A stretch of 64,000 nt of DNA, from positions 19,402,881 to 19,466,880 of the forward strand of contig JAKOON010000007.1 in the NCBI GenBank assembly GCA_022577435.1. Direction: 5' to 3'. Shown here in pieces: positions 1 to 10,779 of the stretch; positions within the stretch are counted from its first letter, which is position 1, and the number at the start of each line of letters is the position of its first letter. The DNA is from Embiotoca jacksoni. Its lineage: Eukaryota > Chordata > Actinopteri > Embiotocidae. The translations under genes and the position numbers were made by a program. The notes beneath the pieces were generated by a model. It saw only the letters and a list, made by a program, of their open reading frames with translations. It ran no database searches and was not told where the DNA came from.

Positions 1-443
1 TCCACAGGAGAGGAGCCTGAGAACTGAAGGCTCTGCCTCCCATCGTACTTTTGGAAACTCTGGGAACCACAAGCAGGCCAGCGGTCTGAGAGCAAAGTGC
101 TCTGTCAGGATGATGTGGTTCTATAAGATCTCTGAGATGAGATGGAACCTGTCCATGAAGTGCTTTGTAAGTCCGCAGGAGAATTTTGAATTCTACTCTT
201 GATTTAACAGGAAGCCAAGGAAGATAAGCTAAAACAGGAGAAATATGATCTCGCTTGCTAAATCCCATCAGTACTGTTGCTGCAGCATTTTTGGATCAAC
301 TGCAGGGTTTTTAATGAGTAATTTGGACATCCTAACAACAACTCTTGCAGTCGTATCCCCGGGCAGTTTGACAGTCCCATGGACTTTAAACTTGTTAATA
401 ATCTTTGCAACTGTAGTCGTAAAAACAAGCAAACAAACAACAT
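1..443 (-). mobile_element. L2/Maui-like LINE fragment, end of the reverse transcriptase
   Basis: The minus strand encodes the C-terminal part of an L2-clade LINE polymerase, a protein that copies its own RNA into genomic DNA. One frame reads HISPVLAYLPWLPVKSR followed by VEFKILLRTYKALHG, the conserved block after the catalytic core of fish L2 elements. A second frame upstream gives GCPNYSLKTLQLIQ, so the copy is frame-broken. It runs off the left edge, so its 3' end is not visible. It lies antisense to the host gene, in the intron before the 2253 exon. The family assignment rests on recalled protein similarity. Confidence 0.75.
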
Positions 444-552
444 GCTTGGAAATATCTTATAGCCTTTACCTTAAAATGCTTATCCATAATTCTCTGGTAT
501 CATTTTGTGTATGACACTGAACATGGTCCAGAGAAACGAAACAAACAGCAGA

Positions 553-620
553 TTGAAGACTTAGACTTATAGACTTAGACTTTATTAATCCCACGGTGGG
601 GAAATTTAGTAACACTGAAC
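553..620 (-). mobile_element. Orphan LINE 3' tail (Rex1-like)
   Basis: The minus strand reads CCCACCGTGGGATTAATAAA and then a TCTAAG-type simple repeat. This is the same 3' end as the longer LINE copies ending at 47247 and 61309. Only the tail is present, as expected from a severely 5'-truncated insertion. Confidence 0.55.
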
Positions 621-2252
621 GACTGATTACAAGATTGAAGACGTGTAATACTGATGAAAGAAGAGTTAGTTTGAACTATCAGTATAACCCAATTTTTGTT
701 CGGGCGCTACCAACAAATATGTCGAGGCCATTTTAAAATTATCTTTGTAGAAAAAGGAAAACTGTATCTTTTGTCACTTTTTTTTTTTTTTGCTTCATGC
801 CAAAGACATGCAAGGTATACATTAGAAAATGTAATTTAAGTAATTATTTTTTAGGATGAATGAAGCCTTTTTTCAATAAGCTATTAAGATACCAACAAAT
901 TCATCCATGACTGTACAAGTTAACTTATGGGGTGGTAAATACCCATAGTTAGTAAGAGTTATAAATCTGTCTGTTGTTAGCAGAGGTTAGCATAACAATT
1001 TAAAGCAAGGGTCTACAGTGCCTTGCAAATACAGTAAACACTAAAAAGTAGAGAAAACAATGTTTGTAATTTGAAAGTTACTATCAAAATGTGCAATTTA
1101 TATGTCAGTTGTAAAAGCTTAATTAAATACCCTTTTGGGCATGTTAAAAAATTACAGATATTATTAATCAATTATTTAAAAAAATATATACTTCTTTTTT
1201 AGCTTTCTGCTCCGTAGGAAACAATTACACAATTAGATTAAGATTAATTTATGAATTAAACAATTACAAACTTCATAAATTAATCTTTAAAGATTAATTT
1301 ATGAAGTTTGTAATTGTTTGTAAAAATTAAGCAAATAATCCCATTTTCCAAAATGTCAGACTATCCTGTTTTTCTTCATTTTTGCTGCAATAGCAATTTG
1401 TGTAGTGGAAAATAGGGTTTAAGGGATTCCTCAGAGCCTCTCTACATGCACATTTAGGATATAGCTTAAGCTACTTAGTGCAAACAATTTTTCTAATAAA
1501 ATATAGCCTAAATTATTATTTTTTTAAGAATTTCCTATGGTTTAATGCATCTTACTGTCCTATGAAGCTCAGCATGCTGTTTCAGATACTTAAAAAAAAA
1601 AAAATTGAAGCACTTGATTATTTTGATTAGCGGGATTGTTTGAATACTGTCACATTTTTAAAAGCTCTACCACATATTGCTATATGGTTTTTTTTTTTAA
1701 GATAAAGCGTGTTTTCATAATTTTTACCCCCAGATACATTATTTAAAACAGCATTAATGTGTCACCATCAAAGATACAGCAGGGAGCAACTCAAAGAGCA
1801 TAAATGAAAAAGTGACTTTGACACAATTTCTGCTGAATCTGTCTTGGCTGCCTTCTGCGGTTATGCTCACAGCATGAACTGTATGTCTGTATATGTCAGC
1901 TACATTCTACACCCTAAGCATTCAGAAAAATCTTACAGTCTGGATGTGCAGCATGAGGCTTCAGCAGGGCTGGAGCAGTATGAAAAAGGAGCCGGAGGGT
2001 AATGCCCTCCAGTTGTCACTCAATCACAGCAGTTGTCAATAAGGCTGTCAATACACACTGAACGTATATGTCCAAACACTAAAGCCTTGATGATGCGTCA
2101 ATGCACTTCCCAAAAACCTCAATGATTTATCAAGCTGCCGAGGCTCTAACAATAAGCTGCCAAATAGATATGCTCACACGCACTCAGATGCAGTGTTGCA
2201 GATCAGCTGAATGCACACACACAGGGAGTTATGTGCCTATGTCTCCATGCAG
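621..2252. other. AT-rich intron sequence, no gene seen
   Basis: No frame shows recognisable protein similarity. It contains A and T runs and one perfect palindrome, listed separately. An open stretch at about 1846-2005 has no protein resemblance. Confidence 0.6.
1258..1319. repeat. Perfect 62-base palindrome with no spacer
   Basis: Arms of 31 bases, 1258-1288 and 1289-1319, are exact reverse complements meeting at TCTTT/AAAGA. The palindrome could form a cruciform or hairpin. A shorter copy of part of the right arm, AGATTAATTTATGAA, lies just upstream near 1242. No transposon boundary was identified around it. Confidence 0.95.
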
Positions 2253-2392
2253 GTAACGCTATCAGTTGGATGGGGAGCCCCAGCTTGCTGCCTGTAGACA
2301 TCACCCAGCCGCCCCCTCCGAGACCATCCCAGATCCTGCTTCAGGAAGATGAGCTCCTGAGCAGCAATCACCTGCCTGAACACAACAACATT
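2253..2392 (+). CDS. Penultimate exon of an unidentified host gene
   Basis: This is a 140-base exon candidate with an AG acceptor (2251-2252) and a good GTGAGT donor from 2393. Entering with one base from an earlier exon, it reads NAISWMGSPSLLPVDITQ, then a proline run PPPPRPSQ, then LLQEDELLSSNHLPEHNNI. It ends on a codon boundary, which is the phase required by the exon at 16775, so the two join in frame across about 14.4 kb. Earlier exons must lie left of the window. The segment looks like a flexible, low-structure linker before a membrane anchor. I do not recognise the family. The evidence is splice-site quality, codon-like composition and the phase match; there is no homology. The tract before the acceptor is only moderately pyrimidine-rich. 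Confidence 0.55.
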
Positions 2393-3418
2393 GTGAGTAT
2401 GCTTGAGCTCATTACATTCACTGCCTTGACATTTAAAATTACTTTTCAGACTTTCATCCCCAGGCCTTTTCTATAGTCTTTGGTTTGGCACTGTCATGCT
2501 GTGTTGTTTGTTTATCATGGTTGTTTTATTATAAACAGCAACTGCAAATTACAGGACTAGCAGTGAGTTTCCTGAAAAACTGGAAGGGGGCTAATTTCAG
2601 CTGATTATTACTGTGAAATGTGTGAAACATTACTGATATATGCGACCGCAGGGGTCTCAAGCCTTTTTTCCTCTGAGAGCCATTTTGACAAAATTAAAGT
2701 GTCCAAGAGCTACTCATGTTTAGTAACATTTATTCACATAGCTGAACTCCACCCAAACCAAATGAAAAAGCTTCTTTGATGTGAACAATAACATATTAAT
2801 ATTCTTCACACACATTTCGTATCAAAACAGCTTATATTCAACAGCATGTGCATGCTTTTTCTTTGTATGCATGTCTTTACGTTTTCAATTGATGAAGCTC
2901 ACACTACTCACATGTGCCATTGAAAACAAAACAATGTTTATTACGTACTTGTCCTTATTTTCTGTCTTTCCACATTTCACATCACTTCCCTTCAGTTTCT
3001 GATTCAGTTTCTCAGTTTCATCTGTCAGGAACACAAGATTAGGTAGCCACTCACCATCAGTCAAAAGGGTTATATCCTCCCTTCTGGACTCAGCAGGGAA
3101 AGAAAGGGCTGTTGGATCTTACCCCTGCTCAGCCACCTGATGTCGGTGTGGATAAGGCGCAAACACTTTCGGCCACAGTGTTAGCATCAAGTTGTACATT
3201 GGCAATAGCAGAGGTCAAAACTCCAGCGACACTTGCAGTATGTGAAACAACTTCTAGATGTTACCAGACCAACGTATTTCAGATTTCAGCTTGTGGCGTT
3301 CACCAGGGTCAGCATGAAACACATTTCAATAAACACTTAAATAGGGTGGGTTTGAAACAAATGAAAAATACCAAAAAGGTTTAAAAAAAAGGGTGAAGGA
3401 CAACCAATCATATACAGT

Positions 3419-3519
<101 letters not shown>

Positions 3520-3539
3520 AACATGACAGCCAATGGAGC

Positions 3540-4310
3540 GGCAGATGTGGGTTGATTATATGGTCATGTCAATTGTTACTCAACACTGGCAGAGTAAGGG
3601 ACAATGGCTGACACCATATTTGATCCACAGACTGAAGAAGTGTACCAATGGGTGTACCACGTTTTTATGGACCAGGACCATTATGTTGCAGGACTTTTTA
3701 GGCCTTATTTCTTTAAAAACAGAAATAAAATGCTCCACTTGAAGACAAACTTATTATAAAATGCCATATGAAGGCATCAAGATGCAAACTTAAAACATTA
3801 ATTGTAGATGCACAAAAAAGTACAATAAATAACTATAAATGATCATCAGACAAATGTAAGCAACATTGTAAGCATTACGTCAGTCATTACATCATACACA
3901 ACTGACATCATAATAAAAACATTACAAGATTACACATATGGAGTGCAAACAACTATAAAAACTCCTTAATTGAAAAGTCCTCATTCATGCCCTCCGGAGA
4001 TGAACTCTCGAGATAAAAAAAATCCCAAATGAGAAAGTGAACATCACTGCTTCTTTGGCTGTTCTTAATCTTTTCTATAGTCTATGAAGGAATAGAGTTG
4101 ACATGTAATGTTGCTTTCATTGAAAAGTCTTCCAACAGAACTGGTCACATCATTCTTTTTGATGGCACTGCTGTTTTCAGTGATGCACTGTTTAAGGGAG
4201 CAGCATGTCTCACCTGCATAAGCTTTGCCACATGGACACTTGAACAGATAAGAACATTTTTGTTCTGCAGGTAATAAATCACTTAATATTAATGATCTTT
4301 CCATTGATAG
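3540..4310 (-). mobile_element. Penelope-like retroelement 3' part with GIY-YIG remnant
   Basis: The minus-strand frame at 4065-4304 contains YLFKCPCGKAYAGETCCSLK, followed by a segment ending in a NESNI motif. This resembles the GIY-YIG endonuclease at the C-terminus of Penelope/Poseidon elements, whose usual motif is a cysteine-rich CPCG stretch followed by Y-x-G-x-T. Here the second tyrosine of the GIY-YIG pair has become A (AYAGET), so the nuclease is probably dead. Sequence below 4065 is the presumed 3' untranslated part; its lower border is estimated. Confidence 0.55.
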
Positions 4311-5182
4311 GGTAGTTAAAGGACTTGAGGTTTTTGGTGAACCTTGGTGAACTTAGGTGAACTTTATGCAGGCTCTCTAATTAAAATTTCCTTGAAGAAG
4401 TTCAATTGTGAGTTTGCTGTTTGGAATTCAAATTGCTGATAAGCTCTAACCACCCTGTCTAGTATGTTTGTTCCTCTTTTAAAAGTTACCTGAAGTTAGT
4501 TTTTAAAAGTTTATTTTAGGGATGGATCATTTTGAACAATATACCAATGTCACAAAATGATCTCCTTGATGTGTTTGGTTTTAAGGGGTGAATGTTTTGC
4601 AGATGAGGTATGGCTAAGAATAAGAGGATTTTTTTAATTTGCAGATAAACGCTCTAGATATTTTCTTTCTCTAAATTTTTTATAACATCTCATTTTTACT
4701 TTACTCATAGTGTTCTGGAACATCACATATTCTCGTCAGTTTAGTGAGGTAAAATGTTCTCAGGGGGAATGGGATGGAAGCTTTCAGCGTGAAGAAGTGT
4801 ATTTCAATGTGCAGAGAAGAGAGGACATCAACCTTTTTTATTACATTTATATCAAGAAGACTGATAACTTCATAATTATATTTAATTGTGAATTAATTCT
4901 GTTAATTTATTGCTTAAAAGCTGTAAAAACTCTAGTAGTGTGGGGATTTAACCTTTCCACAGGCAAAACTAGGTGGCATTGGCGCTTTGTGTCACAAGGG
5001 GGCAGGATTTTTGTGAAGTTGTTTGGCTTTAAATTTAAACAGATTTACCAACTGACTTTGTTTTATCATATATATGTACATATTGTTCAAACCTTTAGTG
5101 AGGTATTAAGAAATGGGTAATGAGCTACTGGTAGCTCCCAAGCAATGTTTTAGAGGCCCCTGCACTAGGGGCTGGATTAGAA

Positions 5183-6960
5183 TCATTGACCAAGATGGGT
5201 AATATTAAAATAACCCCACCTCACAGAAATACATGTCTTGATCCAGGATGGAATTATTTTAAGTTGTGAGAGTCCACAGCCATGCTTACGACTCAGAGAA
5301 GATGCCGAGGTGGTTGTCGCAGAGGAAGCGAGACTGGATTTGGGGGAAACAGGCTCAGCCTCTCTCCATTCTTTCAAAGGGTTGAGGTGGTAAATTTGTG
5401 TAGCTCTGCCCCTGTTCGCTTCATAATCAACATTCTCTACTCGCCATGTGACTGCAAGGGGTCCTTGCCCCTTGGTGAGTAGTTTAGAGCTGGAAGAAGG
5501 AAATAATGCATTTATTTTCTCTCCTGATGTAAATTGTCTCAGCCTTGCCTCTCTGTTGTACAACTGTTGTCCTGGGCCTGGAGGAAATTCCAATGGGTTA
5601 AGTGGCCCAGCATGTGGAGTTTTGCTCTTAGGTCCAGGATTGTATTTAATTTTTACTTTGGCTAAGACTTGAAAAACAGTTCAGGGAGAAAACCATTTGT
5701 GCTGCAAACAACATAGGGTCCCACCAATTATCCCAATTGTACATAAATATGCAGTTCATGGACTTCAAAGCCTTTTTCAGACACTTAACGATGCTGTAGG
5801 TCTGAGGGTGATACACTGTAACCCTTAAGTGCATGTGATATGAATAAGGTGCCCTAGTCAGTCAGAATCTCTTGAAACAAAGCTGCAACACACTGTCTGC
5901 AGAGATGATGCGCAACAGCTCTGCGTCTGGATATGCCGTTGTATAATCCACCAGAAGTAACACAAAATAATGTCCATATGTACTCTGGTGAATTGGCCTG
6001 CTAATGCTAATGTACTCCAATGGGACTTCCATTAAAAGTATTGGGCACAAAGGCCCTCTGGATCACCACATAGCATTCCAGGCAGTAACGCACATCAATG
6101 GCGCGCATCGCTATGAATGCCAGGCCAATAGAAACGGGTCATTATCTGGTTTAGTGTTTTATCATTTTCCATGTGACCAGCTATGGTGTTAAATTGGGTA
6201 TTCCCAATGGCTTTTCAGCACCAGCAATTGGGTTTTTGCCTGACATGTCTGGGTGTCTCGACTTGACTTTATACAGCCTGTCTCTAACCAGTGAAAAATG
6301 TGCATCAGACTGTGTTGTGTCAGGCGCAGCAGGGAACCATCCATTTTTTTTATATGCTCAAAGCTTAGAGTGTCATCACAACAATTGAGGTCAAGGTAGA
6401 TGGCCGCCAACCTAGGTTCAGACATGCTCATAAGAGCATGGTTCTGTCTGAGGTGTCTTACTGTTAAAGGGGAGTTTTTTCCAACTACAGCATTGTGGGA
6501 TGGTGATACCAGACCGAAGCCTATATGCTGTCAGGCAGTCCCTCCATTAAGTGTTCCAACACTAGCAACTCTAGGAGCCTGAGGTGGCGGCAAAGCTTCC
6601 TACCTGCAGACATATCAAGGAATAATTGCAGATCACCTTGCACTGTCATTTCATGGAGTGCTTTACCTGACATTGAATTGGCTGTCAAAGGGTGAGCTGT
6701 GGCTGACTGTGAGTCTTATCTATTCCAGGTCGTTCCAGGTCTGTCTTTTTATCAGGCCTTGGTTTGCATCCAGGAACAGCCTGTTCACCTCGGCATGCTC
6801 TGGCTACATGGCCCGACCTCTCCCAGTATCTCGCCCCAAATTAAAAAGGCTGGGCTTGTTCTTGAGGGACCATGTCCATGTTGTACTCAGGAGCTGTTGG
6901 GCACCAGTATAGCACGACCACTGCTATCACCGTGGGCTCCCTATAGCACTTAAAGACATG
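5183..6960 (-). mobile_element. Ty3/gypsy LTR retrotransposon relic (gag piece and integrase)
   Basis: Read on the minus strand from high to low coordinates, this is a decayed gypsy coding region. Around 6560-6630 it reads LRHLRLLELLVLEHLMEGLP, resembling the capsid C-terminal (SCAN-like) helices of gag. Next comes a region aligning with the integrase zinc-binding part (6189-6431), then an integrase core with GHYFVLLLVDYTTAYPDAE (5862-6050) and VYHPQTYSIVKCL (about 5780-5830). Last is the integrase C-terminal segment with SKLLTKGQGPLAVTWRVENV and QIYHLNPLKEW (about 5400-5510). Protease, reverse transcriptase and RNase H are missing between gag and integrase. Several frames and stops break it. 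No LTR is visible beside it. Confidence 0.7.
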
Positions 6961-7103
6961 AATAGGCACTTTTTCTCGAGTCACACGCTAAATACAACAC
7001 ACAAATGCATGTGCTCTGCGTCCACCTGGCTGTCAAGCACACGCTAGAAAGGAATGACCACCCATGGCCAGTCCTCTTGCTTTCTGCTGGCGTCTCCAGG
7101 AGA

Positions 7104-7105
<2 letters not shown>

Positions 7106-7170
<65 letters not shown>
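7106..7170. repeat. (GT)n microsatellite
   Basis: About 32 uninterrupted GT units directly beyond the gypsy relic. Confidence 0.98.
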
Positions 7171-7172
<2 letters not shown>

Positions 7173-7344
7173 CCATCTGTCCAAGCACACTAATGTTTAC
7201 ATATGCGGGAAGAGCGAGAGAGAATAATCAGTAAAACACCAAGCACCTGTGCTAATTACTTCCCCTCCTGGCACTGTACTTCAAACCATTCCCACCATCG
7301 TCCTCCTATGGCTGACACACAAATCATGTCTGCTACCAAAGAGG

Positions 7345-7983
7345 ACTTTATTAGGAATACTTTTATGACTGCTGTTTTATTCTTGCAATTTGCCAGTCAC
7401 TCAATCCGGAGGCAGCAGCGCAAGGTATGAAATCACACTGCTACAATTCAGGAGCTTCAATTAATGTTCAAATCAAAGATTAGGAAAAAGTTAGGTTCGA
7501 GTGACTTTGACTCTGGCATGAGTGTTGGCAAATCGGCTGGTTTGAGAATTTCAAAAAATTGCTAATCTCCTAGATTTTTACCACAACACTCGAGTGTTCT
7601 TGGAATGGTGAAAAAACATTAAAAAAACAATAATGGAAGGGAGAGTTTTGTTGAGCTTATGCAGCCTTCTAAAGATTGGAAAATCATAGCCTGGTCGGAT
7701 GTTTGCTGGTGGTGTAATGGTGGGGAAGGTCATTTGTCACACGCTGGCCCACTTGAAATCAATTAGTCATTGTTTGTTGTGCAACAGCCTATCAGAGCTT
7801 TGTTGCTGACCATGGGCATCCCTTTGTGGACACAGTTTTCCATCTTCCAATGGCAAGATCCAGAATGATAATGCATGATGTCACTAAGACAAATCCATCT
7901 CAAACTGTTTTAATGAAAGTAGCAGTGCATTCGGAGCACTTTAGGGGACTTCCCCAGGTCTGAATCCAAGGGAACACCGTATT

Positions 7984-7985
<2 letters not shown>
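7345..7985 (+). mobile_element. Tc1-like transposon relic
   Basis: The start GACTTTATTAGGAATAC resembles the terminal repeat of a widespread vertebrate Tc1-like family. It is followed by stretches typical of the DNA-binding region (ATTCAGGAGCTTCAATTAAT, then GTGACTTTGACTCTGGCATG) and of the catalytic region (GATAATGCATGATGTCAC, where the second catalytic aspartate lies in the family). The middle is deleted. It ends near CCCCAGGTCTGAATCCAA, just before the catalytic glutamate region. Many indels leave no open frame. The fragment at 34160 appears to be the C-terminal end of the same family. Confidence 0.65.

Positions 7986-7988
<3 letters not shown>

Positions 7989-8016
<28 letters not shown>
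7989..8016. repeat. Poly(A) run of 28
   Basis: Homopolymer immediately following the truncated Tc1 relic. Confidence 0.95.
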
Positions 8017-9749
8017 GATCACCATCCAATACATTCTTTAAGGAGCTTTAAAAAAACTAAAGCACGAGACTCAGCAGTGGTTACACCAGTGTCCAGATAC
8101 TGAATTTTGATCACCTGCCAGGAGAAGATGAAATACTGACTATCTAAAGCCCCACTAATTGCCAACAAAGGCATTTGGTTAAAACTAGCTAGAAGTAATT
8201 TTGAACCGAGGAAGCATTATCTGAACAAACTTTACAAATAGCTGGTGCAACACAAACCACAATACCTACATAATCAAGATGCTAAAAGTCAAGTGCTCCT
8301 TCAATACCTAATCAATACACTTTCCTGCTGATTGTTGTTCATCGGGGCAGTGAGGGGATCAGGATCAGAACTAAACTACAAGTAAACAAAAGTTCAAACT
8401 GTCCTGACTGTGTCCATTTAATTTATCTCTCCAACCGATCAAGGTTCGCAAAGTCTGTGGCACACAGACAAGTCTTGGCCCTGAAGTGTTTTGATTTCAG
8501 TCCTGTTGGATCATGTCTAAATGTGCCAGCCCAGTAATGTGCAGACAGTAATGCATACACAGTGAAACACTGAAATGTGGTGAGGGTACATATATTTTGA
8601 GCGTCACAGCTCCTGGCTGCTCCTGACAGACTGTTAAATGTGGTCCAATCCAATCGTGGTCCTGGCTATTGTAACCCTGGCCAGACCACAATCTGCCATG
8701 GCTGTGGCTCCTTGGTTTACAGCATGCCTCACTGATAGAGATAATCTGGGCCAGCAGACAAGAGGGGATTCCAGCTCTCTCTCTTGCTCGGTTGCCCGCC
8801 CCCACTTGCTCACTCTCTCATCCTCTCTGTGTCTGTCTGTGTCTCTCTCCTAGTGAGCGGATTAGATGAGGTGCTAGTTGAAAGCAGTGCATCAGTCAGG
8901 CTTCATTAGTATGAATTTATTCATGCCCATATGTCTACCCCCTCTTTCTCCTTCTTCCCCCAAATCCCCTTCTTACTTCCTTCCTTTCTTTTCTTCAATT
9001 CCTCTACCCTTCTTTGTATTTTTTGACTTATTCACTCTTGTCTTTCTTTTCTCAGTTCATTCCATGACACATCCTCAAGCCTTCACTCTACCCTACCACA
9101 ATCCATACCTGCTCCACATCTCTTCACCCAACTGTCACTCAGCTGCTTGTTTTGTTTCTCTGAGGAGCTTTTGCTTGTTTAGCTAAAGTGATTTTGCCAG
9201 AATTTGAAAGGTTTCACTTCAAAAAGCTGAGTATCGGCTCCTGCAGCTAAAAAAAAAAAAAAAAAAAAAAAAAAAGTTCAAATTTAAAAGCACAAATGAC
9301 TGCTCTTTGTTTTAAATGTTACATTTCCACAGAGGATGCAATCAAATGTGTAGTGATGTGGAATTTTAATGCCATTTTGAAAGCCAATAGCCTGTTCATT
9401 TTTTTCACTTTTTTGACAGTTATCCACACTAACAGAACATTTATTTCTTTATTTATTGAACACAAATTAAGATGCATTGAAATGCATAATGCATAATAAT
9501 ACATAATGAATTTTTTTTTTTTTTTTTTTTTTTACTTATAATGTCTTTTGAATATAATGTACAACCCTATTTCGACATGGTGTTATTATGTGCATTGTAT
9601 CTAGATACATTATCTCCACAATGTTGCGTGATAATGGGTCTAAGCATTAACACCTTTTAATAAGCCTTCTCATTCTTGATTATGATTTGATCTCAACATT
9701 CTAGTAGAGAATGGAGATGCACTGGTTAGCCATGATGTGAATGATCCAG
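8017..9749. other. Non-coding sequence, no gene seen
   Basis: Mostly unique-looking DNA. The part at 8760-9200 is pyrimidine-rich on the plus strand, and 9249-9275 is a run of 27 A. Another T run is at 9511-9532. No frame resembles a known protein. Confidence 0.55.
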
Positions 9750-10188
9750 CCCCCTAACCCCCAGGCTATTTCTTTAACCTTCACAGTCAGTCACATCTTT
9801 ATAAGTGTGAGGTAAAAATTAACCACTGGGCACTATGGATAAGAGACACTTGAAACTATTTTGAAATACAGTAAGTCTCCTTATCCACAAGGCAAGAGTG
9901 AGGTCTAAAAAAACTATGCAAAAATTATTAACTCCACCTAATCAAAGCCTAATTCAAAATAAATTAGAAAGCAAAAAACAACCTTTAGCAATAAGTCAGT
10001 CGCACTGATGTGATTGAATTTGTTAAAAAAAAAAACATTCTCAATTGCAACTCTGCCAAGTTTGATGCAACACAAATAAAGCCGGCAGCTTCTTCATTAA
10101 ATGTGCCAAGCTCCTTTGAAAAAATGGCAGCAGGTTGCATTTTACGTATACAGCCATGTCTCTTAGGGTGCCACCGTGAAGGAAAGGG
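9750..10188 (-). repeat. MITE-like dispersed repeat, copy 1
   Basis: Reversed, this stretch matches 23115-23574 along its whole length with moderate divergence. Both start AACCCTTTCC, share TGTTGCATCAAA, GAGTTGCAATT and TTATTTCAAAATA-type blocks in the same order, and end near AAATAGCC...AGGGG. It has no coding potential. Copy 2 is flanked by TTAA, the target of piggyBac transposons; the flanks of copy 1 have decayed. Assignment to piggyBac is only a suggestion. Confidence 0.6.
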
Positions 10189-10779
10189 TTGAGATTAGGG
10201 AAATGTGTTCAGTGTTCATGTGGCTATACTTTTAAGGTAAGGGGATTTTCACCATGGTTGTTGTATAATTAAACACATGGTTAAGGATATGGTTGTGGTC
10301 ATGGTTTCCCATTGCACAGTGTGAAATAGGAATTAACAGCAGTCTCCTGTCTAATGGTTTATTGACATAGAAAGTGTTTCAGCTGTATCTTTCAGCCGTC
10401 CATTTCATGGACATATAAATCAAAAAAATATGCTGCTATTTTAATCAACCTTAGTTGCACTATACAAGGGCCAATCAAAAAGTTCTAAGACTGCTCCTGT
10501 TGTGTGTGAACAGAGCACACCACCGTGACATGTACAGAGCAGGGCAAAGCCTTTGTGCATATGAAATCACATCCCTAACTTCCCCAACCCTCTAGCCTCC
10601 ATCCCAAACAGGAAGACCACAGAATACATAGAGTATTTCAAAATTTGAGTTTACTAGATACAACACAACCTGTCAAGTATGTACTGCCCCAGGTCACTTT
10701 GACCTTGATCGATTAAAGAGCATACTCAAAATATTCAAAAACTTCTTTTTTTTTTAAAAGATAAGGTTTGATAATTAAT
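10189..10779. other. Non-coding sequence, possible mariner end
   Basis: No gene is seen. At about 10465-10489 the sequence TACAAGGGCCAATCAAAAAG resembles the terminal repeat of some mariner-type elements (TA, then CAAGGGC...CAAAAAG). No matching second end was found, so this is weak. Confidence 0.35.

Noticed and set aside
1846..2005. Open stretch before the 2253 exon ending at a GTAATG-like donor
   Set aside because: There is no acceptor of quality, no protein resemblance, and the donor is weak.
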